A stretch of DNA of 64,000 nucleotides from Pseudomonas sp. P7548 (GCF_013386585.1 NZ_JACARO010000038.1:213147-277146), one strand, 5' to 3'. Counted from the first letter of the stretch, positions 53,582 to 62,770 are shown. Notes: a model not told the origin generated them from the sequence alone. Program-made: numbers and translations.

Positions 53582-55240
53582 TTAGTGGTTAACCGCCCCG
53601 CTCGCCCCCAGGCCAGTCTGCGAACGCACAAACTGCGGGAAGTAGAGCGCACGTTCCTTGTCTGCCGCCGCCGATTTGTCGGTGATGGAGAAGAACCAGA
53701 TGCCGATGAACGCAATGATCATCGAGAACAGTGCCGGGTACTCATAAGGGAAGATGGCTTTTTCATGGTGCAGGATCGAGACCCAGATGGTCGGGCCCAG
53801 GATCATCAGGCCAACCGCACTGATCAGGCCCAACCAGCCGCCGATCATGGCGCCACGGGTGGTGAGGTTTTTCCAGTACATGGAAAGCAGCAACACCGGG
53901 AAGTTACAGCTGGCCGCAATGGAGAACGCCAGGCCGACCATGAACGCGATGTTCTGGCTTTCGAACAGGATGCCCAGGCCGATAGCCAGCACGCCCAGGG
54001 CGATGGTGGTGATCTTCGAGACGCGAATCTCATCCTTGTCGTTGGCCTTGCCTTTCTTGATCACGCTGGCATACAGGTCATGGGACACCGCCGACGCACC
54101 GGCCAGGGTCAAGCCGGCAACCACTGCGAGGATAGTGGCGAAGGCCACGGCCGAGATGAAGCCCAGGAAAATGCTGCCACCCACCGCGTTGGCCAGGTGC
54201 ACCGCCGCCATGTTGTTACCGCCCAGCAACGCGCCTGCCGCGTCCTTGAACGCCGGGTTGGTGCTGACCAGCAGGATCGCGCCGAAGCCGATGATGAAGG
54301 TCAGGATGTAGAAGTAACCAATGAAGCCAGTGGCATAGAACACGCTCTTGCGGGCTTCTTTAGCGTCGCTGACGGTGAAGAAGCGCATCAGGATGTGCGG
54401 CAGGCCAGCGGTACCGAACATCAGCGCAAGCCCGAGGGAGAACGCCGAGATCGGGTCTTTTACCAGGCCGCCAGGGCTCATGATCGCTTCACCTTTAGGG
54501 TGAACCTTGATCGCCTCGGAGAACAGGACGTTGAAATCGAAGTTGACGTGCTTCATCACCATCAACGCCATGAACGACGCGCCGGACAACAGCAGCACCG
54601 CCTTGATGATCTGTACCCAGGTGGTTGCCAGCATGCCGCCGAACAACACATAGAGCACCATCAGGATGCCCACCAGGATCACCGCCACATGGTAGTCCAG
54701 GCCGAACAGCAGCTGGATCAGCTTGCCCGCCCCCACCATCTGCGCGATCAGGTAGAACGCCACCACCACCAGCGAACCACAGGCCGAGAGGCTGCGGATC
54801 TGGGTTTGCCCGAGGCGGTAGGACGCCACGTCGGCAAAGGTGTACTTGCCCAGGTTACGCAGGCGCTCGGCGATCAGGAACAGGATGATCGGCCAACCCA
54901 CCAGGAAGCCGATCGAGTAGATCAGGCCGTCATAACCGGAGGTATATACCAGCGCGGAAATCCCCAGGAAGGACGCCGCCGACATGTAGTCACCGGCAAT
55001 CGCCAGGCCATTCTGGAAACCGGTGATCTTGCCGCCGGCCGCGTAATAGTCGGCCGCCGACTTGTTGCGCTTGGACGCCCAGTAGGTGATGCACAGAGTG
55101 GCACCGACAAACGCGATGAACATCACGATGGCGGAGACGTTCAGCGGTTGCTTGTGCACTTCACCGGTCAATGCGTCCGCCGCCCAAACGGCCGGAGCAA
55201 ACAGCGAAGCGCCGAATACAGCCAATAGACGCCGGATCAT
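53582..55240 (-). CDS. actP: Cation/acetate symporter ActP
   Basis: 552 residues, sodium:solute symporter family with about 13 membrane segments and an N-terminal signal-like segment (AVFGASLFAPAVWA). Landmarks ASKRNKSAADYYAAGGKITGFQNGLAIAGDYMSAASFLGI and FTVSDAKEARKSVFYATGFIG are typical of ActP. Imports acetate and similar short carboxylates, feeding acetyl-CoA synthetase and the citrate synthase next door. Starts within the stop of the DUF485 gene (ATGA overlap). Confidence 0.95.
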   Translation of the reverse strand: MIRRLLAVFGASLFAPAVWAADALTGEVHKQPLNVSAIVMFIAFVGATLCITYWASKRNKSAADYYAAGGKITGFQNGLAIAGDYMSAASFLGISALVYTSGYDGLIYSIGFLVGWPIILFLIAERLRNLGKYTFADVASYRLGQTQIRSLSACGSLVVVAFYLIAQMVGAGKLIQLLFGLDYHVAVILVGILMVLYVLFGGMLATTWVQIIKAVLLLSGASFMALMVMKHVNFDFNVLFSEAIKVHPKGEAIMSPGGLVKDPISAFSLGLALMFGTAGLPHILMRFFTVSDAKEARKSVFYATGFIGYFYILTFIIGFGAILLVSTNPAFKDAAGALLGGNNMAAVHLANAVGGSIFLGFISAVAFATILAVVAGLTLAGASAVSHDLYASVIKKGKANDKDEIRVSKITTIALGVLAIGLGILFESQNIAFMVGLAFSIAASCNFPVLLLSMYWKNLTTRGAMIGGWLGLISAVGLMILGPTIWVSILHHEKAIFPYEYPALFSMIIAFIGIWFFSITDKSAAADKERALYFPQFVRSQTGLGASGAVNH

Positions 55241-55548
55241 TGCGCAGCCTCCTTGAGAATCGCATTGTTCAGGTCGTCAAATTCGCCGTTGGCCCGGCGC
55301 ACATAGATGCCGGTCAGGATGAAGGCGGACACAATCAGTCCGACGCCCAGGGGAATGCCCCAGGTAATCGAGGAACCAGGGCTGAGCTTGGCCCCCAGTA
55401 TTTGTGGCCCGTAGGCGATCAACAGGATGAAAGCGGAGTAAAGCCCTAGCATGATTGCCGAGAGTATCCAGGCGAATCGTTCCCTTTTTCTCACCAGCTC
55501 CTTGAAACGCGGGCTGTTTTGAATCGAGAGGTAAATGCTGTCGTTCAT
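55237..55548 (-). CDS. DUF485 small membrane protein (YjcH-like, ActP partner)
   Basis: 103 residues with two membrane helices (about 23-45 and 58-80). The N-terminal SIQNSPRFKELVRKRERFAW is the DUF485 signature. It is translated just before actP with a four-base overlap, the same arrangement as yjcH-actP in E. coli, so it likely supports the symporter. RBS AGGA 8 bases before ATG. The frame extends upstream into a REP pair; that part is rejected. Confidence 0.92.
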   Translation of the reverse strand: MNDSIYLSIQNSPRFKELVRKRERFAWILSAIMLGLYSAFILLIAYGPQILGAKLSPGSSITWGIPLGVGLIVSAFILTGIYVRRANGEFDDLNNAILKEAAQ

Positions 55549-55706
55549 TGTTTTTATCCTCGCAGCACAGCTTTTTATTATTTTGGAACGTATCCACTGT
55601 ATGCGGCTGCCGTAGAGGTTCCAGACGACCTTAGTAGTAGATGGAGATCGCCACTTCGCAAGTTTTGCGGCCAACAAATAAACAACAGCCGGAATACAGA
55701 CAAAAA

Positions 55707-55796
55707 TGTGGGAGCGGGCTTGCCCGCAAATGCAGTGGTTCAGTCGACTTATGCATCGACTGACACACTGCATTCGCGGGCAAGCCCGCTCCCACA
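55707..55796. repeat. REP pair (GGGAGCGGGCTTGCCCGC type)
   Basis: Left arm TGTGGGAGCGGGCTTGCCCGC and matching right arm, inner AATGCAGTG/CACTGCATT, and a centre with the palindrome-like AGTCGACTTATGCATCGACTG. It lies between the betaine-binding protein gene and the DUF485-actP unit. Confidence 0.87.
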
Positions 55797-55830
55797 TTAG
55801 GTTTGCGGCGTAATTTCTACAGATTAACGG

Positions 55831-56682
55831 TTACTTACCGGTCCACTCCGCTACACGCTCAGGGTGCTTGGCCACCCAATCCTTGGCTGCGGCATCAGGC
55901 TTGGCGCCTTCCTGGATCGCCAGCATGACTTCGCCGATTTCATCCTTGGAGGCCCACTGGAATTTTTTCAGGAAGGCTGCGACTTCCGGCGCTTTCTTCT
56001 CCAGGCCCTTGCTGCCGATGCTGTTGACGGTTTCCGCTGCACCGTAAACGCCTTTCGGGTCGTCGAGGAAACGCAGTTTCCACTTGGCGAACATCCAGTG
56101 TGGCACCCAACCGGTGACCGCGATGGATTCCTGCTTGTCTTCGGCACGGGTCAGTTCGGCGATCATCGCCGCGCCCGAACTGGCTTGCAGTTTATAGTCG
56201 AGGCCGTACTGCTTGATGGCTTCGTCGGTCTTGAGCATCACGCCTGAACCGGCGTCGATGCCGACAATCTTGTTCTTGAAGGTGGTGTCGGTCTTGAGGT
56301 CTTCAATGGACTTGGCCTTGACGTACTCCGGCACGATCAGGCCGATTTTCGCATCCTTGAAGTTGGGGCCGTAGTCGACCACCTTGTCCTTGTTCTTGGC
56401 CCAGTACTCACCGTGGGTCACTGGCAGCCAGGCGGAGAGCATGGCATCGAGTTTGCCGGTGGCCACGCCTTGCCACATGATCCCGGTGGCGACTGCCTGC
56501 AGCTTCACGTCATAACCGAGCTTTTCCTTGATCACTTCCGCCGCCACGTGGGTGGTGGCCACGCTGTCGGACCAGCCATCCACATAGCCGATGCTCAGGG
56601 TTTTGCTGTCGGCGCTGGCCAGTGTGGAGCTCATCGCAACTACCAGAGTGGCAGCTGCGCCCAAGAGTCGTCGCATCTTCAT
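55831..56682 (-). CDS. betX: Glycine betaine-binding protein of an ABC system (BetX-like)
   Basis: 283 residues, OpuAC-type periplasmic binding protein. Signal peptide to about residue 24 (LGAAATLVVAMSSTLASA). Aromatic residues that could cage a quaternary ammonium are in GYVDGWSDS, GIMWQGVATGKLDAMLSAWLP and WVPHWMFAKW. No permease or ATPase is adjacent; in P. aeruginosa the orphan BetX lies next to a DUF485-ActP pair and uses the Cbc transporter, and the same order here supports that identity. RBS GGGAAG before ATG at 56682. Confidence 0.82.
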   Translation of the reverse strand: MKMRRLLGAAATLVVAMSSTLASADSKTLSIGYVDGWSDSVATTHVAAEVIKEKLGYDVKLQAVATGIMWQGVATGKLDAMLSAWLPVTHGEYWAKNKDKVVDYGPNFKDAKIGLIVPEYVKAKSIEDLKTDTTFKNKIVGIDAGSGVMLKTDEAIKQYGLDYKLQASSGAAMIAELTRAEDKQESIAVTGWVPHWMFAKWKLRFLDDPKGVYGAAETVNSIGSKGLEKKAPEVAAFLKKFQWASKDEIGEVMLAIQEGAKPDAAAKDWVAKHPERVAEWTGK

Positions 56683-57015
56683 AGTACTTCCCCGAAAGTG
56701 CTGCGCCCGACGGATGCCGAGCGACGTCAACCTAGTTGTTATGTGGTGCACCGCGCCCCCTTCACGCGCATCGATCCGGCTGCTGCCACATCAGTGGAGT
56801 GCTGACCCTTTGATCATCAACCTGACGGGGCTTGGAACCTGCTCTGCCTGCGACCTCAGGTAAGCAAGAAACGACATCACAACGCCAGCAGGACGTTTTG
56901 TAGGATATGGCGTCAAAATCCCGCCCGAACTTTGCATGTCAAAATTATGCTGCCCCACTGGGACGGGGCAAATCCGGGTAAGATGCGCGCCTTTGCTCTT
57001 CCAGATAAGCCGACC

Positions 57016-58569
57016 ATGCCCGCGACTGCCCGCTTCCCCGCCCTGCCCTATTTCCTCGCCTTTGCCCTCGGCCTGCTGGCCCTCGTCGGTTACTGGTACG
57101 GCCTCGGCCGGCCCGTGGTGCTGCCGGACGTCGCCAGCGCCAGCCACAAGATGCAATGCGCGTCCTACACGCCCTTCGACAAAGACCAATCGCCATTCGA
57201 CCAGCCATTCAAGCTGCGCTCCGAGCGCATGGACGCCGACCTGGCCTTGCTGGCCACCCGCTTCGAATGCATTCGCACCTATTCCATGACCGGCCTGGAA
57301 GCCCTGCCCGAAATGGCACGCAAGCATGGATTGAAACTGATGGCCGGCGCCTGGGTGAGCAGCGACCCGGTAGCCACCGAGAAAGAAATCGACGAACTGA
57401 TCACCTCTGCCAACGCCAACCCAGATGTGGTGACCGCCGTGATCGTCGGCAACGAAGCGTTGCTGCGCAAGGAAGTCACCGCCAAGCAGCTGGTGACCCT
57501 GATCCATAAAGTCAAAAGCCACATCCAGCAACCGGTGACCTACGCCGACGTGTGGGAGTTCTGGCTGCAACACCCGGAAATCGCTCCGGCCGTAGACTTC
57601 CTCACCATCCACCTGCTGCCGTACTGGGAGGATGACCCGTCGGGCATCGACCAGGCCCTCAAGCATGTGGGCGATGTGCGCCAAACCTTCGGCAACAAGT
57701 TCGCACCCAAGGACGTGCTGATCGGCGAAACCGGCTGGCCCAGCGAAGGCCGCCAGCGTGAAACCGCCGTGCCGAGCCGCGTCAACGAGGCCAAGTTCAT
57801 GCGCGGTTTCGTGGCCATGGCCGAAGCCAACGGCTGGCACTACAACCTGATCGAAGCCTTCGACCAACCCTGGAAGCGCGCCAGCGAAGGTGCCGTCGGT
57901 GGTTACTGGGGCCTGTTCGATGCTGATCGCCAGGACAAAGGCATCCTCGCCGGCCCGGTGAGCAATGTGCCGTACTGGCCGCTGTGGCTCGGGGTGGGCG
58001 GGCTCATCCTGCTCGGCACGCTGGCGCTCGGCGGTTGCGTGCGCAGCAAGCGCTCGGCATTCCTGCTGCCGCTGCTCGGCGCCGTTGCGGCCTGCTCCAT
58101 CGGCACCTGGGCGGAACTGACCCGTGTGACTGCACGCTTCAATGACGAATGGGTGTGGGCAGGCTTGCTGGTGCTGTTGAACCTGCTGGTACTCGCTCAC
58201 GCTGCCTTGTCCCTGAGTGCCCGGGAAGGTTGGCGTGGACGCGCATTCAACTGGCTGGAACAGCGCGCCGGTTGGCTGGTGGCGATCGCCGGGTTTGCCG
58301 GTGCGGTGATGATGCTGGCGTTGGTGTTCGACCTGCGCTACCGCAGCTTTCCGAGTGCGGCCTTGGTATTACCGGCGCTGGTGTACCTGGTGCGTCCGGT
58401 AACCGGGCCGCGTCGGGAAATTGCGCTGCTGGCCTTTATCATCGGTGCCGGCATTGCGCCGCAGTTGTACCGAGAAGGCCTGTTGAACCAGCAGGCGTGG
58501 GGGTGGGCGGTGGTCAGCGTGTTGATGGTTGCAGCGTTGTGGCGTTGCTTGCGAGTGCGCAAGGCTTAA
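57016..58569 (+). CDS. Membrane protein with GH17-like glucan-active domain
   Basis: 517 residues from the ATG at 57016. TM1 at about 10-30 is followed by an exported GH17-type domain: VIVGNEALLR (acid/base candidate E147) and LIGETGWPSEG (nucleophile candidate E238), with HLLPYWE between. The C-terminal half has about seven or eight hydrophobic segments (from residue 335). This layout fits proteins annotated as beta-glucan synthase/transferases related to rhizobial NdvC, acting on periplasmic glucans. No ndvB-like glucosyltransferase is next to it. An alternative start at 56983 is possible. Confidence 0.85.
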   Translation: MPATARFPALPYFLAFALGLLALVGYWYGLGRPVVLPDVASASHKMQCASYTPFDKDQSPFDQPFKLRSERMDADLALLATRFECIRTYSMTGLEALPEMARKHGLKLMAGAWVSSDPVATEKEIDELITSANANPDVVTAVIVGNEALLRKEVTAKQLVTLIHKVKSHIQQPVTYADVWEFWLQHPEIAPAVDFLTIHLLPYWEDDPSGIDQALKHVGDVRQTFGNKFAPKDVLIGETGWPSEGRQRETAVPSRVNEAKFMRGFVAMAEANGWHYNLIEAFDQPWKRASEGAVGGYWGLFDADRQDKGILAGPVSNVPYWPLWLGVGGLILLGTLALGGCVRSKRSAFLLPLLGAVAACSIGTWAELTRVTARFNDEWVWAGLLVLLNLLVLAHAALSLSAREGWRGRAFNWLEQRAGWLVAIAGFAGAVMMLALVFDLRYRSFPSAALVLPALVYLVRPVTGPRREIALLAFIIGAGIAPQLYREGLLNQQAWGWAVVSVLMVAALWRCLRVRKA

Positions 58570-58577
58570 ACCTAACC

Positions 58578-58671
58578 TGTGGCGAGGGAGCTTGCTCCCG
58601 CTGGAGTGCGAAGCGCTCCCAAGATTTTGGGGCCGCTGCGCAGCCCAGCGGGAGCAAGCTCCCTCGCCACA
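58578..58671. repeat. REP-like pair (GGCGAGGGAGCTTGCTCCCGC type)
   Basis: TGTGGCGAGGGAGCTTGC and its complement form the arms; inner CCGCTGG/CCAGCGG and CGAAGCGC/GCGCAG add further pairing. The core GAGGGAGCTTGCTCCC is itself palindromic and differs from the other REP classes here. Confidence 0.8.
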
Positions 58672-58680
58672 TAGGGATAA

Positions 58681-59049
58681 TCAGGCTGCCCGTGGCTTCC
58701 TGACCAACCGCAACCCCGCAATCACCACCGCAAACACCGCAAACGTGGTGTTGTACAACGCCAGCGCCGGCAGGCCGAACAGCATCCCCAGCACCGCCAG
58801 CCCCCAGCCCGCACGGCCCGGCACGAAGAACGCCAGCACCGCCGTGACCAGCGCCGCCCAGCCCATCACCTTGAAGTGGATCATCAGGCCCAGGTTCGAG
58901 CGCAGTTGGCATTCCCAGCGGCTGGCCTCATCGGCGCAGATGCCGACCCATTGACCGTCCTCCATGAAGCCATAACGTGCGCCATAACTGGCGGCCAGCC
59001 ATAAAGGCAGGGCAATCAGCAGCAGGATCCAGGGTAAACGACGGGACAT
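58681..59049 (-). CDS. Small integral membrane protein of unknown function
   Basis: 122 residues. Hydrophobic segments at about 6-24, 58-78 and 83-112; two Cys in the loop GICADEASRWECQLR probably face the periplasm and may form a disulfide. The ATG at 59049 follows GGAG at 7 bases. I do not recognise a named family. Convergent with the GH17-like gene and divergent from the hydrolase-MlaA pair. Confidence 0.78.
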   Translation of the reverse strand: MSRRLPWILLLIALPLWLAASYGARYGFMEDGQWVGICADEASRWECQLRSNLGLMIHFKVMGWAALVTAVLAFFVPGRAGWGLAVLGMLFGLPALALYNTTFAVFAVVIAGLRLVRKPRAA

Positions 59050-59285
59050 TGGGGCACTCCGATAGGCAAAAACGGCGCTCAGCTTAATGCCCCGGTGGCC
59101 GTTGGCAAGGCGCATACACACAATTAGTGTTCACCAACGCGTGGCAAAGTGTATCGTCTGGCTACTATTACCCTGAATCCGACGTTTTTTCCGACTTTTC
59201 GTGCCGAGTGCTGGCACTTCGGCGACAGCGCGGTGGTCATAGCCTGCGAACATCTTTCAGCACGTTTCCTCTTAGGGATTAAGTC

Positions 59286-60584
59286 ATGCTCCGTTCCTTG
59301 CGCTGTGCTGCCCTGCTGGGCAGCCTTTTTCTGAGTGCGTCAGCACTGGCGGTCGACGTCGACCAAGCCACCTATGGCTTCCCTTTGACCAACCCGTTCG
59401 AAGCGACCATCGCCACCACCCCGCCGGACTTGCGGCCCAAGCTGCCGAGTGACGACGAGATCAACCAGTCCGACTACAGCCTGACGATGCGCCCCGAGCG
59501 CGAGTTCAGCCTGCCGGACAACTTCTGGGCGGTGAAAAAACTCACCTACCGCATCGCCAAGCAGGATCACGCCGCGCCGCTGATCTTCCTGATCGCCGGC
59601 ACCGGTGCGCGCTTTGACAGCAGCATCAACGAATACCTGAAAAAGCTGTATTACCAGGCCGGCTACCACGTGGTGCAGCTCTCGTCGCCCACCAGCTTTG
59701 ACTTCATCAGCGCCGCCTCGCGCTTCGCCACCCCGGGTATCACCCAGGAAGACGCCGAAGACATGTACCGCGTGATGCAAGCCGTGCGTGCACAGAACGC
59801 CTCGCTGCCGATCACCGACTTCTACCTCACCGGCTACAGCCTGGGCGGCCTGGATGCGGCGTTTGTCAGCAAGCTGGACGAAACCCGCCGCAGTTTCAAC
59901 TTCAAGAAAGTGCTGCTGCTGAACCCGCCGGTCAACCTCTACACCTCGATCACCAACCTCGACAAGCTGGTGCAGACCGAGGTCAAGGGCATCAACAACA
60001 CCACCACCTTTTATGAGCTGGTGCTGAACAAGCTGACCCGCTACTTCCAGCAGAAGGGCTACATCGACCTCAACGACGCCCTGCTCTACGACTTCCAGCA
60101 ATCCAAGCAGCACCTGACCAACGAACAGATGGCCATGCTGATCGGTACCTCGTTCCGCTTCTCGGCGGCCGACATCGCCTTTACTTCGGACCTGATCAAC
60201 CGTCGCGGCCTGATCATCCCGCCCAAATACCCGATCACCGAAGGCACCAGCCTCACGCCATTCCTCAAGCGTGCGCTGCAATGTGACTTCGACTGCTACC
60301 TCACCGAGCAAGTGATCCCGATGTGGCGCGCCCGCTCCGATGGCGGCAGCCTGTTGCAACTGGTCGATCAGGTCAGCCTGTACGCCCTCAAGGACTACCT
60401 GCACAACAGCCCGAAAATCGCCGTCATGCACAACGCCGACGACGTGATCCTGGGCCCTGGCGACCTCGGCTTCCTGCGTAAAACCTTCGGCGATCGCTTG
60501 ACCGTCTACCCGCTGGGCGGCCACTGCGGCAACCTCAATTACCGCGTCAACGCCGACGCCATGCTGGAGTTCTTCCGTGGCTAA
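59286..60584 (+). CDS. Exported alpha/beta hydrolase-like protein coupled to MlaA
   Basis: 432 residues. Signal peptide (LRCAALLGSLFLSASALA, cleavage near residue 22). FLIAGTGARFDS precedes the nucleophile elbow GYSLGG; HNADDVILGPGD and GGHCGN supply Asp and His, so a full Ser-Asp-His set in the periplasm is plausible. The stop overlaps the start of the mlaA gene by eight bases. A periplasmic hydrolase made together with an outer-membrane lipid-trafficking protein suggests action on phospholipids or fatty acyl esters, which is inference. Confidence 0.85.
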   Translation: MLRSLRCAALLGSLFLSASALAVDVDQATYGFPLTNPFEATIATTPPDLRPKLPSDDEINQSDYSLTMRPEREFSLPDNFWAVKKLTYRIAKQDHAAPLIFLIAGTGARFDSSINEYLKKLYYQAGYHVVQLSSPTSFDFISAASRFATPGITQEDAEDMYRVMQAVRAQNASLPITDFYLTGYSLGGLDAAFVSKLDETRRSFNFKKVLLLNPPVNLYTSITNLDKLVQTEVKGINNTTTFYELVLNKLTRYFQQKGYIDLNDALLYDFQQSKQHLTNEQMAMLIGTSFRFSAADIAFTSDLINRRGLIIPPKYPITEGTSLTPFLKRALQCDFDCYLTEQVIPMWRARSDGGSLLQLVDQVSLYALKDYLHNSPKIAVMHNADDVILGPGDLGFLRKTFGDRLTVYPLGGHCGNLNYRVNADAMLEFFRG

Positions 60585-61365
60585 ATATCTTCTGCTGCTC
60601 GCCGCCCTGATGTGCGCAGGCGTGGCCAATGCCGACAACAGCAAGGCCCATGAACCGGTCAAGGTCGACGCCGATGGCTTCAAGGAGCCGCTGTCCAAGC
60701 TCAAGTTCAACCCGGGCCTGGACCAACGTGAGTTCGAACGTTCCTCGCTGACTGCGCTTAACGTCTACGACCCGCTGGAGTCGTGGAACCGCCGCGTGTA
60801 CCACTTCAATTACCGCTTCGACCAATGGGTCTTCCTGCCGGTGGTGGACGGTTACCGCTACGTCACGCCGAGCTTCCTGCGCACGGGCGTGAGCAACTTC
60901 TTCAATAACTTGGGCGACGTGCCCAACCTGTTGAACAGCCTGCTGCAGCTCAAGGGCCACCGCTCCCTGGAAACCACCGGGCGCCTGCTGCTCAACACCA
61001 CCATCGGCATCGCCGGCCTGTGGGACCCTGCCACCGCCATGGGCCTGCCGCGCCAGAGCGAAGACTTCGGCCAGACCCTGGGCTTCTACGGCGTCCCCGG
61101 CGGCGCCTACCTGGTGCTGCCGATCTTCGGCCCGTCGAACCTGCGCGACACCACCGGCCTGGTCGTCGACTACGGCGCAGAAACCGAGATCAACTTCCTC
61201 AACGTGTCCAAGGTCAGCGAAAACCATCCAGAAATCTGGGCCCTGCGCGCCGTGGACAAGCGCTACCAGACCAGCTTCCGCTATGGGCAGATGAACTCGC
61301 CGTTTGAGTATGAAAAAGTGCGGTACATCTATACCGAGTCGCGCAAGTTGCAGATTGCCGAGTAA
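60577..61365 (+). CDS. mlaA: MlaA/VacJ family protein lacking a clear lipobox
   Basis: 262 residues, GTG start at 60577 (GGAG 8 bases upstream, inside the hydrolase gene). MlaA removes misplaced phospholipids from the outer leaflet with OmpC-type porins and the Mla system. Landmarks: YDPLESWNRRVYHFNYRFDQW, SNFFNNLGDVPNLLNSLLQLK and GFYGVPGGAYLVLPIFGPSNLRDTTG. The N-terminus MAKYLLLLAALMCAGVANA-D looks like a signal-peptidase-I site; ALMC is a poor lipobox, unlike classical MlaA lipoproteins. It may therefore be a non-lipidated paralogue. Confidence 0.9.
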   Translation: MAKYLLLLAALMCAGVANADNSKAHEPVKVDADGFKEPLSKLKFNPGLDQREFERSSLTALNVYDPLESWNRRVYHFNYRFDQWVFLPVVDGYRYVTPSFLRTGVSNFFNNLGDVPNLLNSLLQLKGHRSLETTGRLLLNTTIGIAGLWDPATAMGLPRQSEDFGQTLGFYGVPGGAYLVLPIFGPSNLRDTTGLVVDYGAETEINFLNVSKVSENHPEIWALRAVDKRYQTSFRYGQMNSPFEYEKVRYIYTESRKLQIAE

Positions 61366-61376
61366 ACAACGCCCAC

Positions 61377-61408
61377 AAAAAAGGCCATTCGATTGAATGG
61401 CCTTTTTT
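61377..61408. terminator. Bidirectional terminator between mlaA and the DUF808 gene
   Basis: A6 with stem GGCCATTC, loop GATT, stem GAATGGCC and T6. It serves the hydrolase-mlaA transcript 12 bases after the mlaA stop and can also stop the convergent DUF808 transcript. Confidence 0.92.
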
Positions 61409-61454
61409 ATTGCGGCGTGGATCGTTCCCGCGCGTGGCGTGGCAACGATCAACA

Positions 61455-62369
61455 TCAGCCCTTCGCGGCTTGCCATACCTTGCCAATTACTTGAACGACG
61501 ACCAATACCGCCGCCCCTGCAATCACTCCCGCCACGCCATTGAGCAGCGTCGGCATCAACCAGGCCACCCCACCCGCGCCCTGGCTGACCGTCTCGATCC
61601 AGTGATGCACCACCGGCACACCATGGGTAAGGATGCCACCGCCCACCAGGAACATCGCCGCCGTACCAATCACCGACAGGCTCTTCATCATGTACGGGGC
61701 CGCGCGCAAGATTGCGCCGCCGATACGGCGCGCCATCTCGCCAGGCTTCTGCGTAAGCCACAGGCCCAGGTCGTCCAACTTGACGATGCCGGCCACCAGC
61801 CCATAGACGCCGATGGTCATGACAATGGCGATGCCCGACAGCACAACCACCTGCTGCATCAACGGCGCGTCCGCCACCGTGCCCAGGGTGATGGCAATGA
61901 TTTCGGCAGAGAGAATGAAGTCCGTGCGAATCGCGCCTTTGATCTTGTCCTTTTCAAACGCCACCAGATCGGTCGCCGGATCGGCCACGGCGTCGACCAA
62001 CTGGGCATGGTCAGCCTTGTCTTCGCTCTGGCTGTGCAGAAATTTATGCGCGAGCTTCTCAAAGCCTTCAAAACACAGGTACGCCCCGCCCAGCATCAAC
62101 AACGGCGTGACCGCCCAGGGTGCAAACGCACTGATCAACAAGGCGGCCGGCACCAGGATCAGCTTGTTGACAAACGACCCCTTGGCCACCGCCCACACCA
62201 CGGGAATCTCCCGCTCGGCGCGTACGCCTGAGACCTGCTGGGCATTGAGCGCCAAGTCATCGCCCAACACCCCAGCGGTTTTCTTGGCCGCCATTTTGGT
62301 CATCAACGCCACATCGTCGAGCACGGCGGCGATGTCATCGATCAATACCAACAAGCTGCTTCCTGCCAT
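61455..62369 (-). CDS. DUF808 (YedI-like) inner-membrane protein
   Basis: 304 residues with about six to eight hydrophobic segments. The N-terminal LVLIDDIAAVLDDVALMTKMAAKKTAGVLGDDLALNAQQVSG is the family hallmark, followed by GGAYLCFEGFEK and RTDFILSAEIIAITLG. Function unknown; no transporter signature is visible. RBS GGAAG 8 bases before ATG. Isolated gene between a terminator and a repeat-rich gap. Confidence 0.93.
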   Translation of the reverse strand: MAGSSLLVLIDDIAAVLDDVALMTKMAAKKTAGVLGDDLALNAQQVSGVRAEREIPVVWAVAKGSFVNKLILVPAALLISAFAPWAVTPLLMLGGAYLCFEGFEKLAHKFLHSQSEDKADHAQLVDAVADPATDLVAFEKDKIKGAIRTDFILSAEIIAITLGTVADAPLMQQVVVLSGIAIVMTIGVYGLVAGIVKLDDLGLWLTQKPGEMARRIGGAILRAAPYMMKSLSVIGTAAMFLVGGGILTHGVPVVHHWIETVSQGAGGVAWLMPTLLNGVAGVIAGAAVLVVVQVIGKVWQAAKG

Positions 62370-62513
62370 GATTCGGGCTTCCTGCGTTTAAAGTGCCGCG
62401 AATATACCGCGAGCACGGTGACGGAACATAGATATCCGGTCAGGCCGCTGTGCTCTTGCTTTTGATTTTGATCTTAGGCGCCCCGTCAAACACGCTGGCC
62501 GGAATTTGGCAGG

Positions 62514-62592
62514 GATTTGGGGGGTAAACCGGCAGGGATGCCGGTTTAGCCACCCCGCGCCATGGATGGCGCGTGGCGGCGCCCCCCAAATC
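62514..62592. repeat. Cloverleaf-like structured repeat
   Basis: Outer arms GATTTGGGGGG (62514-62524) and CCCCCCAAATC (62582-62592) are perfect complements and enclose two perfect hairpins: TAAACCGGCA/TGCCGGTTTA (62525-62548) and CGCGCCAT/ATGGCGCG (62556-62573). I recall similar sequence scattered in fluorescent pseudomonads. No open frame here looks coding. Confidence 0.7.
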
Positions 62593-62770
62593 ACTGTCGA
62601 ATTACGGGCACACCGAGCCTAAGCGAGGTGCCGAGTGTTGGGGCGAAGACCTTTTGCTTACTTTTGGGTCTCTCCAAAAGTGAGCCGCTGTAAGAGCGGA
62701 ACCCTAAGCCGCCGTTACCGCAGCAATGGATATGTACTCCGACCAAAGATCCCTAGAGCCTGCCACATAG
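62593..62770. other. Intergenic tail of the structured repeat, with two more hairpins
   Basis: ACTTTTGG/CCAAAAGT (62660-62681) and CCGCT/AGCGG (62685-62699) form two small hairpins. The stretch looks like a continuation of the repeat at 62514 and has no gene. The remaining part of the 62370-62903 gap (62370-62513) shows nothing I can name. Confidence 0.5.

Noticed and set aside
55549..55706. Sigma-54 promoter for the acetate uptake unit
   Set aside because: I looked for a TGGCAC-N5-TTGC pattern on the minus strand and found none by eye.
55549..55797. Upstream extension of the DUF485 gene
   Set aside because: It runs through a REP pair; the start at 55548 has AGGA and gives the family N-terminus.
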